Assembly: GCA_902386555.1 (NCBI GenBank)
Contig: CABMJJ010000009.1
Span: 213,680-277,679, forward strand
From: Candidatus Bilamarchaeum dharawalense
Lineage (GTDB): Archaea > Micrarchaeota > Micrarchaeia > Anstonellales > Bilamarchaeaceae
Length of the DNA: 64,000 nucleotides
Direction of reading: 5' to 3'
Positions 57,074 to 64,000 of this stretch are shown here, in pieces. Numbering within the stretch: the stretch's first letter is position 1; every line of letters starts with the position of its first letter. Below the pieces are notes generated by a model, which was not told the DNA's origin, searched no databases, and saw only the letters and a list, made by a program, of their open reading frames with translations. The position numbers and the translations under genes are program-made.

Positions 57074-58231
57074 TTATTTGCTGTTTTTCATATACCTGGC
57101 TACTCTATCCATTGCCTCATTTATTTGTTCTGGCGATCCGAGGAAAACAACTCGGAAGTATTTGCCCTTGTCGGTTGGCAGGAAACCAGAACCAGGAACC
57201 GTGACCACTCCTTCCTTGAGAAGCCCCCGGACAAATTCTGCATCATTTTTCCAAGGACCATCAACTTTTATGAATGCATAGAATGCACCTTTAGGCGCAG
57301 CCAAACTTAGTCCCGGAATTTCCTTCACTCGTTTTGCTAAAATGTCTCTTCTTTTTTTGAGATCGGCATTGAATTTGGCAATGTGATCATGGGGCCCTTT
57401 TAATGCAGCCATATAGGCACGTTGCATTTCCCAGTTTACAGAAAGTCTCTGGTTACATAAACGTTGGAGTGCATCCTTCATTACGCTCCATTGTTCTCCA
57501 TGAAATGCAATATAGCCAACTCTGGCACCGGGATAGATGTAGTTTTTGGAGATTGAGTTACCGGAAACCAGTGGAACATCCTTGTGGATCGTTCTTAGGT
57601 TTGTATATTCGCCATCAAAAACAAGTTTTTCGTAGGCATCATCAGAAATTATCGGGAGGTTGTGTTCACCGGCAATATCAACAATTGCTTCCAGTGTTTT
57701 TCTGGAATAGACAGAACCAGTTGGGTTGTTTGGATTTATCACCAACAGTGCCCGAGTATATTTGGTAATACTCTTACGAAGATTATCAACATCAGGCTCG
57801 AAATTGGAATCGCAATCATAGAATTCTATGGTACCATAACTAAGACGTTGTTTTGTAAGATAAAGAGGGTAGGTTGGGACTGGAAGAAGGATGTTTCTAC
57901 CTGGGTCCACCAGTGCTTGAAATAGGAAATCAATACCTTCGCTTAAACCAGAAGTAACAAAAACATCTTCCGGTGCAACTTTTTCATAGTTTGCAATTGT
58001 GCTACGAAGCTCTGGATCGCCTTCTGATGGTGCATAGCCAGAATAATTTTGCTTAAGGGCTTCGGCAGCAGCATCAAGAATGTGTTGCGGTGGTCTAAAA
58101 CCAAATGGCGCCGGATCACCAATGTTAAGATAGATCATTTTGGTGCCCTGCTTTTCCAAACGTTTTGCCTCCTGAACAATATCACGAATTGGATATGAAA
58201 CTAATTCGCTTCTTACTGATGGTTGAATCAT
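57074..58231 (-). CDS. Class I/II PLP aminotransferase
   Basis: LNIGDPAPFGF; NYSGYAPSEGDPELR; NPNNPTGSVY; SDDAYEKLVFDG; SGNSISKNYIYPGARVGY. Confidence 0.92.
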   Translation of the reverse strand: MIQPSVRSELVSYPIRDIVQEAKRLEKQGTKMIYLNIGDPAPFGFRPPQHILDAAAEALKQNYSGYAPSEGDPELRSTIANYEKVAPEDVFVTSGLSEGIDFLFQALVDPGRNILLPVPTYPLYLTKQRLSYGTIEFYDCDSNFEPDVDNLRKSITKYTRALLVINPNNPTGSVYSRKTLEAIVDIAGEHNLPIISDDAYEKLVFDGEYTNLRTIHKDVPLVSGNSISKNYIYPGARVGYIAFHGEQWSVMKDALQRLCNQRLSVNWEMQRAYMAALKGPHDHIAKFNADLKKRRDILAKRVKEIPGLSLAAPKGAFYAFIKVDGPWKNDAEFVRGLLKEGVVTVPGSGFLPTDKGKYFRVVFLGSPEQINEAMDRVARYMKNSK

Positions 58232-58309
58232 TTGAAAACCTCCGTTTGTTTTTTAGTGGAGGTTTTCGATCCCAATCGAAGAATCAACTTCAATTAGTTG
58301 AAAACCTCC
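58232..58309 (-). promoter_or_regulatory. Candidate SD-sequestering switch in the aminotransferase 5' UTR
   Basis: Minus strand: GGAGGTTTTCAA (58309-58298), GAAAACCTCC (58267-58258), GGAGGTTTTCAA (58243-58232) immediately followed by ATG (58231). Confidence 0.6.
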
Positions 58310-58402
58310 TTTCATGGTCCTATAGGAATATCACTACCAAATTAACTAATCAAATAGGGGATGGAATGTTTTTATTGCTGTTGATACGTCAGACGTCGAT
58401 AG

Positions 58403-58771
58403 TTATCTCGATGATATGGAAAACGTAGTTTTTTTCAGTGCACCATTGAAGATAATTGTTTTCGAAATAGATACTAATTTTTTATGGGGCTCACCAGATC
58501 TGCAATTGGTATATTCTATTCCCTCAATAAAAAAACAAAGACTGGTTTGATTACCGATGATACCAAGATCAGATTCGATTTTTGGCCTTCCGAGTTCAGA
58601 TAGGCTCTGGAAATCACCACGCAAGTAAAGAACGCGCCAGACGTCCTCGGCAAGTTGAATCTGGTATAGGGAATGGTCAGGTTGTTCTGTATTTGGAAGA
58701 ATAGGGATTAGTATGGTGATGAAAAATAATAATGACAAAAACGCTTCAATGGATTGCATCAGCCACCACAC
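58403..58771 (-). CDS. Small pilin-like protein (N-terminal TM)
   Basis: MWWLMQSIEAFLSLLFFITILIPIL N-terminal hydrophobic helix; part of a 4-gene overlapping cluster. Confidence 0.5.
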   Translation of the reverse strand: MWWLMQSIEAFLSLLFFITILIPILPNTEQPDHSLYQIQLAEDVWRVLYLRGDFQSLSELGRPKIESDLGIIGNQTSLCFFIEGIEYTNCRSGEPHKKLVSISKTIIFNGALKKTTFSISSR

Positions 58772-59163
58772 ACAAAAAGTTGTTTGATTTGTTTTTCTGA
58801 TCCAATTACTACGATACGATAAATACAGACTGAATAGCTGAGGGATGGACTTTTCACTCCGATATAAAGGGAAGAAAGATCGCTCCCATCACGCAAGGTT
58901 TCAATTGTAATAGCGTTCAGTTTTTTCTCATCGATCCAGTTTGGATAGCGAATCTCACCCTCCTCAACTACTGCTCCACTCTTAACAACATAATCAGCAA
59001 TTCCAACAAGTCTGTTGAATATCTTCTGATGATGGGCGCCGGTAGCAGTTTCGTTTGAAAAAAATGAAACGGTCTCAATTAGTATAATTAGTATTAGTAA
59101 AATTGGGATTAGACTAACCATTGCATCGATGGCAACAAATCCACTAAACCGGTTCCTTATCAT
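58759..59163 (-). CDS. Small pilin-like protein (N-terminal TM)
   Basis: Start at ATG 59163: MIRNRFSGFVAIDAMVSLIPILLILIILIETVSFF. Confidence 0.5.
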   Translation of the reverse strand: MIRNRFSGFVAIDAMVSLIPILLILIILIETVSFFSNETATGAHHQKIFNRLVGIADYVVKSGAVVEEGEIRYPNWIDEKKLNAITIETLRDGSDLSSLYIGVKSPSLSYSVCIYRIVVIGSEKQIKQLFVCGG

Positions 59164-59440
59164 TATTTGCAAAAACACCACCCACTTCGATAAGTTTCCC
59201 TTCATAATTGATGTGTAATTTGTTTTGTTCAACACTAAAGAATTCAGAGACATTGGCATCCAAACCAGCATTCAAAGCCATGTCAACTGCCAATGTTATG
59301 GATTCTGCAGAGTGGACTCGTTCCGACTCTCTTGCCACCATTTTTGCATCGTCAATTTGAAGGGAGATAACTTTGACAAAGAAAAGGATCATAATGGCAG
59401 ATAATAGAAGAGTGATCAAAAATTCAATCGTCAGTGGCAA
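59144..59440 (-). CDS. Small pilin-like protein (N-terminal TM)
   Basis: MPLTIEFLITLLLSAIMILFFVKVISLQ. Confidence 0.5.
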   Translation of the reverse strand: MPLTIEFLITLLLSAIMILFFVKVISLQIDDAKMVARESERVHSAESITLAVDMALNAGLDANVSEFFSVEQNKLHINYEGKLIEVGGVFANNDKEPV

Positions 59441-59991
59441 GAAATCACCAATTTTGGAAGTTTGGATTTTGTTGAGATAAATTTTGAACTTAGAATGATT
59501 GGAATCTCGCCATCAACGCTCATGTAGTCAAGCGAGAATCCATTTTTGGAGAGTTTGCTGGGTTTTAGAAAAACAGATAATTGGGGGTCAGTGAATGAGA
59601 CTGAAAAATCAGGATCGAATTTATGATTTTTTAAATTTGTAATTTTTTGTTGTGCTGTTTGGATCGCACTGGCACGGGCATCGTTTTCTCTGAAGCAGAT
59701 GGAACATAGATGATCATCGCAATAATTGGGATAGTCTCGATCATAGGTACAAAAATGGTCTTGGCAGTGCCTACACAGTCGGATATCATGATTATTATCA
59801 TAGATGGCAAATCCCTCATTCGCACCCTGTCTTGCAGATTCAATAAGAATCTCCTTGATGTTCATGGAAAGACCATAGGCTCGTTCGATGGCAACTGCTT
59901 GAGAAAAATCACTTTTTGAAACTGAGAGAAGCATGGTAAAAACTAGCAAAAGAGAAACAAAAACAAGAATAAATGTAAAGTAGCCTCGCAT
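59431..59991 (-). CDS. N-terminally anchored protein with a Cys/His cluster
   Basis: TM helix, then CRHCQDHFCTYDRDYPNYCDDHLCSICF. Confidence 0.55.
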   Translation of the reverse strand: MRGYFTFILVFVSLLLVFTMLLSVSKSDFSQAVAIERAYGLSMNIKEILIESARQGANEGFAIYDNNHDIRLCRHCQDHFCTYDRDYPNYCDDHLCSICFRENDARASAIQTAQQKITNLKNHKFDPDFSVSFTDPQLSVFLKPSKLSKNGFSLDYMSVDGEIPIILSSKFISTKSKLPKLVISCH

Positions 59992-60025
59992 TCATCCCCC
60001 AAAATAGTAGGTAGACAAAATTAAA

Positions 60026-60538
60026 ATGCCTTTTGGGATAGCACTATGTGGGAAAATGACGCTGGAACCAAAGAGTGTTGAAAACGAAAAAGAATTTGTC
60101 AAGATAATTAGTGAAAGTGCTAACAAAAGTAAATCGAAAAACTTTGTTCTTATGATTGATGCTGGACTTACGGGAAACAATTTCGTAACATTATATGAAG
60201 CTAGTGAAAGCAAATTTCCAACAAAAATAAACGGGATGGAACATATCCCTGAACATCTGCAGGATAGGGAGTTTGTAAAAGGAACGTTGATGGAATTTCT
60301 GGTGGTGGAAAAAAAGAGTCTGGGGAAGATGATAAGTGCTTTGGTTGGTTTTAATGTGGAACCCCAATTTGAACTGGGACAGTTAGAGGATAATGATAAA
60401 CCAAATGAATATGGACAGATCACTGAGGAAACGCTGATTATCGCACTGACAAAAAAAGGCCTGTTTTTTCTTCAAAAACTAACTGTGGAAAAAATAGATT
60501 ATGTAAAAAACGTCTATAGAAAAAATAAGTTAAAATAA
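60026..60538 (+). CDS. Hypothetical protein
   Basis: 170 aa ORF. Confidence 0.5.
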   Translation: MPFGIALCGKMTLEPKSVENEKEFVKIISESANKSKSKNFVLMIDAGLTGNNFVTLYEASESKFPTKINGMEHIPEHLQDREFVKGTLMEFLVVEKKSLGKMISALVGFNVEPQFELGQLEDNDKPNEYGQITEETLIIALTKKGLFFLQKLTVEKIDYVKNVYRKNKLK

Positions 60539-60576
60539 AAAAAGAAGGACCTTACCCAAAATCCACATGGACCTTT

Positions 60577-60759
60577 TTATCTTACCTTGACTGCATAGCT
60601 GCCAACCACATTCACTTCGACAATTTTGGCAACTTCTGAGCGCTCTGCATCAAGTATAACTACCATGCCAGAGTATTTTTCTGAAAGTTCGCCCTGGCAT
60701 TTTGGACAGACCTTGTCCTTAGTTTGAACTATGTATCTACATTGTTTACAGGCACTCAT
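60577..60759 (-). CDS. spt4: RNA polymerase subunit E'' / Spt4
   Basis: MSACKQCRYIVQTKDKVCPKCQGELSEKYSGMVVILDAERSEVAKI. Confidence 0.92.
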   Translation of the reverse strand: MSACKQCRYIVQTKDKVCPKCQGELSEKYSGMVVILDAERSEVAKIVEVNVVGSYAVKVR

Positions 60760-61337
60760 TTCTCTTCACCTTTTTCTTTCTTCTTTTCTTTTTTCGGAGC
60801 TGCCTTTGCTTCAAGCCACTCAGGCCTTCCAAGACCATCCGGTCGCATGGTTAAACCGATTTTCGTATCTGAAGAAGTTGATTTCATACTTACAGTAGAA
60901 ACCTTCACTATGACATCATCACTTTTCTTAATTGCTTTTTTCAAAACCTTGGAGCTCAATGTCTTAGCTTTCTTATCGTAGTAGAATTTCTCCTTGTCTA
61001 TCTGTGAAACGTGCAAAAGACCTTGGAATGGACCAATGGAAGCAAATGCACCGAATTCAACGATTTCTTTTATTTCTGCTTTGTAGACTTCGTTGACCAT
61101 TGGATAGAAGCACAATGCATCATATTGCACTGAATAATAGGCACCACTATCACCGGGTATGATCATACCATCGGAAACAACTTTCGGGTTGTTGACTGAG
61201 AGGATAATACCTAAATCCTTGTAAATGCGCCCTTCATAGCGTTCTCTTAAAATAGCCTGAACTGCATCCTCGAGCTCGCTGCCAAACATGGCAGGGGGAA
61301 CCCTAATCCTGTCTTCAATTGTTTTTATATAATACAT
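60756..61337 (-). CDS. rpoE: RNA polymerase subunit E' (Rpb7-like)
   Basis: MYYIKTIEDRIRVPPAMFG; S1-like FGAFASIGPFQGLLHVSQI; IGLTMRPDGLGRPEWL. Confidence 0.93.
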   Translation of the reverse strand: MYYIKTIEDRIRVPPAMFGSELEDAVQAILRERYEGRIYKDLGIILSVNNPKVVSDGMIIPGDSGAYYSVQYDALCFYPMVNEVYKAEIKEIVEFGAFASIGPFQGLLHVSQIDKEKFYYDKKAKTLSSKVLKKAIKKSDDVIVKVSTVSMKSTSSDTKIGLTMRPDGLGRPEWLEAKAAPKKEKKKEKGEEK

Positions 61338-61482
61338 AATTTGACCTCCGTCATTCGCTCTTTTTCACTTAGGGGGCATTGCCCCTCAAACCCCCGCGGA
61401 ACGCAGGAGAGAAAAGAGAGAGTCTAGCCAGTAATTTACAGGCGTATTACCTTTGAAGAGGGGGGTTTAAATTCCTATCCCA

Positions 61483-62199
61483 TTAGCCCAGATTGGCCAG
61501 ATGATGCTGGAACGCAGCTATTGCCAAATCCCTTAGATCAGCAAATCTAGGATCCAAAGCTCTAAGGAAATTAAACACTTGAACTGTTTCCAAACGCAGA
61601 TTTATAGAAAGCTCGAGTGTTTCGTATTCAGCAACCTTCAGACGGACAGCCTTGGCAACAGTTGAAGCTATTTTTTCAAGCCTGGAATCACGATCAGCAG
61701 GAACAGAATCGTCTGCATTGCGGATGTATGGAACAGCATAGAAACCGATTATTGTGGCCTCATCAAAACAGGCTGCTCGGATATAAAGTTCACTTGCTTT
61801 TCTAAATTTATCATAGGTTTCAAGAGGAGTGGTGCTATAGGTTGATGCTGCAGAATAAAGCAGAGCTGCAACAAAGGAACTGGCCGGATCAATTTTATCT
61901 TCAAGTTTTTTGGCTTCTCTCATCAAGAAATCATGAATATCTGGCTGTTGTTTGCAACCATCTAAAGCTTCTGTAATCAATGATGCGATCTGGCCTCGCC
62001 TTGGATTCTGACTGGTTTCAAAATCCATAATGCCGTGGGTTGCACTCAGACCATGCCGACCTATTTTCTGACCTTGCTCAATTGCATCCAAAAGAGCCCC
62101 AAATCTTTTTTTGTTATCGAAATAAGCATGTGCTCTTGGAAAATGTCTTGCTAGAAATCCTTTATCCAGTTCTCCTGATTTCCCTGTAAGTTGTTTCAT
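61483..62199 (-). CDS. Hypothetical helical protein
   Basis: ORF-track start (62289) overlaps next gene; ATG at 62199 preferred. Confidence 0.5.
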   Translation of the reverse strand: MKQLTGKSGELDKGFLARHFPRAHAYFDNKKRFGALLDAIEQGQKIGRHGLSATHGIMDFETSQNPRRGQIASLITEALDGCKQQPDIHDFLMREAKKLEDKIDPASSFVAALLYSAASTYSTTPLETYDKFRKASELYIRAACFDEATIIGFYAVPYIRNADDSVPADRDSRLEKIASTVAKAVRLKVAEYETLELSINLRLETVQVFNFLRALDPRFADLRDLAIAAFQHHLANLG

Positions 62200-62209
62200 A
62201 AAAATAACC

Positions 62210-63709
62210 TTATGGACAAATGCTCGGAATACGAACATTCTTTGGGCAAATGTCTTTAGATTCTGGTTCATAGACCCGCTCTGAACCACTGTACCAATAC
62301 CATTTGCTTAATTCGTGATCAAAATGCTCCCATATTATTTTACCATCTCGATAATGAAATCTGTTGTGGATGTAGGCATAATAAATGTCTCCAGAGATTT
62401 GCCTTCCGATCATATCATTCATTTTTAGGGCTTCGGTGTGGGCAACATAGTAACCAAGTTCAATATCATTGAATGAATCCATACCGTAAACCAGTCGACC
62501 TGCAAGAGGATGATCGCATTTCTTGCCAGGAATGGATGCACAGATAGACATTGCCTCTTTCTCATCAAGCCAATAATTTCGATCCTCGTCTGCATAGACC
62601 AATGCTTGTGCTTCTAACAATTTTCTGTTAAGGTCTTGAACCTGGATTTCTTGTCTTATGTATCCCCAAACTGCCAAGGTGGTAACTGCAGCAGCTACCG
62701 CAGCCACAGCTGCATATTTCAGCCCAGTTATCAATCTTTTCACCCAGTGTTTTTCAACGGCCTTTTTGTCGTATATACCTTCACCAGTATTGATGATGAC
62801 TACGCGATCATCTGAACTAAATCCATAACTAAAAGCACCAGCAAATCCTGCAGCTGCTGATGGTTCTGAGTGAATTCCAAGCTCTTGTAATCTTCGATAT
62901 GCTCTAAGGATTTTACCATCGCTCACAGTAAGTAGATTCAATCGTCCAGACCTAACCAGATCATCTGCCATTTCATGGTAAGGAGTACAGGGTGCAGTAA
63001 GCTTATCAGCCACGCTTCTATCCCGCTTTTTTGAAAACTCACTGCCAAGTGCAATTGCATTTTTTGGCGTTGTGACGCCAATAATTAGTGGAGCATTACT
63101 TCCCCAAATTCTTCTTGCTTCAGCCTCCAGCTCAACAACCAATTCACCACTACCAATTGGACAAATTAAATGAGTCGGAGGCAGGGTTATACCTTTAGCT
63201 GCTAAATCTTCTTGGATTTCATGAACAATATTGCCATACCCTTGAGGAAGTTTATAGCTTTCAACCATCCTTATTTGTTCATCGCTACAACTAGTCAATT
63301 TTCTTGCAATTTCACGCATTTCTTCTTGAGTGACTTCGTGTTTGCTAAGGTCCATCTCATGAACAATGGAACATTCACGCAATCGATCTTTTACAACTCT
63401 AGGAATATCTTTTGAAACGATATTTACAACTTGAATACGGAAATCTTTCCAGTCTTTTCCTTCAGATTCTGCTAGCTGTTTTGTTAATTCGCCAGTGCTG
63501 AGACCCGAATTGCCACAGGTAATGTGAACCAGCACCGCGCTCTCGTCTGGTTTAATGGTAGCTAGCAAAGCCTCGCATCGCCTATCCTTATGGGTACCTG
63601 AAATTTCATTGGCGCTTTCATCTTTGATAAAAACCTTGGCTCTATGACATAGGCCTGAAATCTGGTGATACTCACGTAGAGGCGTATGACCTATTCTAAG
63701 TTGTCTCAT
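62210..63709 (-). CDS. PLP fold-type II (threonine synthase-like) enzyme fused to a TM segment and an extra C-terminal domain
   Basis: GHTPLREY; KDESANEISGTHKDRR; TCGNSGLSTGELTKQLAE; PIGSGELV; then GLKYAAVAAVAAAVTTLAVWGYI. Confidence 0.7.
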   Translation of the reverse strand: MRQLRIGHTPLREYHQISGLCHRAKVFIKDESANEISGTHKDRRCEALLATIKPDESAVLVHITCGNSGLSTGELTKQLAESEGKDWKDFRIQVVNIVSKDIPRVVKDRLRECSIVHEMDLSKHEVTQEEMREIARKLTSCSDEQIRMVESYKLPQGYGNIVHEIQEDLAAKGITLPPTHLICPIGSGELVVELEAEARRIWGSNAPLIIGVTTPKNAIALGSEFSKKRDRSVADKLTAPCTPYHEMADDLVRSGRLNLLTVSDGKILRAYRRLQELGIHSEPSAAAGFAGAFSYGFSSDDRVVIINTGEGIYDKKAVEKHWVKRLITGLKYAAVAAVAAAVTTLAVWGYIRQEIQVQDLNRKLLEAQALVYADEDRNYWLDEKEAMSICASIPGKKCDHPLAGRLVYGMDSFNDIELGYYVAHTEALKMNDMIGRQISGDIYYAYIHNRFHYRDGKIIWEHFDHELSKWYWYSGSERVYEPESKDICPKNVRIPSICP

Positions 63710-63846
63710 ATCTCTCCATACTTATTGTGGTTGTTTGTGTTTTTAAATGTTAGTTTTTATGCAATCTAGTGGAAAATGGAGAAAGTGTTTAAAAATAGAT
63801 GGATATGGAGCAAATGTTTAAATATGGTTTTAGACAGAATAGGCTT

Positions 63847-64000
63847 ATGAAATTCTGTGAAATAGGAGTTTACCATCATGATTGTTGGTTTACTGATGCC
63901 ATAAACAAGTTCCCAGAATTACAGGTTAGAGAGATCAGTGCACGCATTTGCGAATTGGGCTCTGGAGTGAAAATAAACAGAGCAAGTTATCGTATTTTTA
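63847..64000 (+). CDS. N-terminal fragment of an unknown protein (runs off the window)
   Basis: MKFCEIGVYHHDCWFTDAINKFPELQVREISARICELGSGVKINRASYRIF; TATA-like TTTAAATA upstream. Confidence 0.45.
   Translation, partial: MKFCEIGVYHHDCWFTDAINKFPELQVREISARICELGSGVKINRASYRIF

Noticed and set aside
61371-61402. TTAGGGGGCATTGCCCCTCAAACCCCCGCGG, possible mobile-element end or riboswitch
   Set aside because: Simple GC-rich hairpin upstream of rpoE with no duplicate or terminal repeats found in the window.
1-64000. CRISPR arrays, IS elements, rRNA, integrated phage
   Set aside because: No regularly spaced repeats, transposase/integrase motifs or rRNA signatures seen on either strand; the repeats found are all within coding genes.

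Overview
This is an archaeal chromosome segment, probably from a DPANN-type or early-branching euryarchaeal lineage (lineage is my inference). Archaeal markers include the PolD large subunit DP2, archaeal-type AlaRS, RpoE'/Spt4, cupin-type PGI, the DUF359 dephospho-CoA kinase, EndoQ and an archaeal SecFD pair. The window is gene-dense, with about 70 credible CDS and no IS elements, CRISPR array or rRNA. It has six tRNA genes that I can fold by eye: Gln-CUG, Lys-CUU, elongator Met, Ala-UGC, initiator Met and Ala-CGC. Four of the six carry insertions. The most striking non-coding signal is a homologous hairpin insertion at the same D-loop position in two unrelated tRNA genes (Lys-CUU and Ala-CGC). 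There is also a 30/31 intron in initiator tRNA-Met with near-ideal bulge-helix-bulge geometry, a C/D box sRNA beside tRNA-Ala, and a three-copy GGAGGUUUUC/GAAAACCUCC leader that could switch the Shine-Dalgarno of an aminotransferase. Protein-level oddities include a 10-repeat Cys-rich lipoprotein, a Cys-rich metallopeptidase, a glycosyltransferase with an internal 18-aa repeat expansion, a PLP enzyme fused to a transmembrane segment, a divergent kinase-like protein, a PP2C protein sharing an N-terminal motif with an orphan neighbour, and a 94-bp exact repeat shared by two adjacent genes. All assignments come from reading the sequence; no database search was run.
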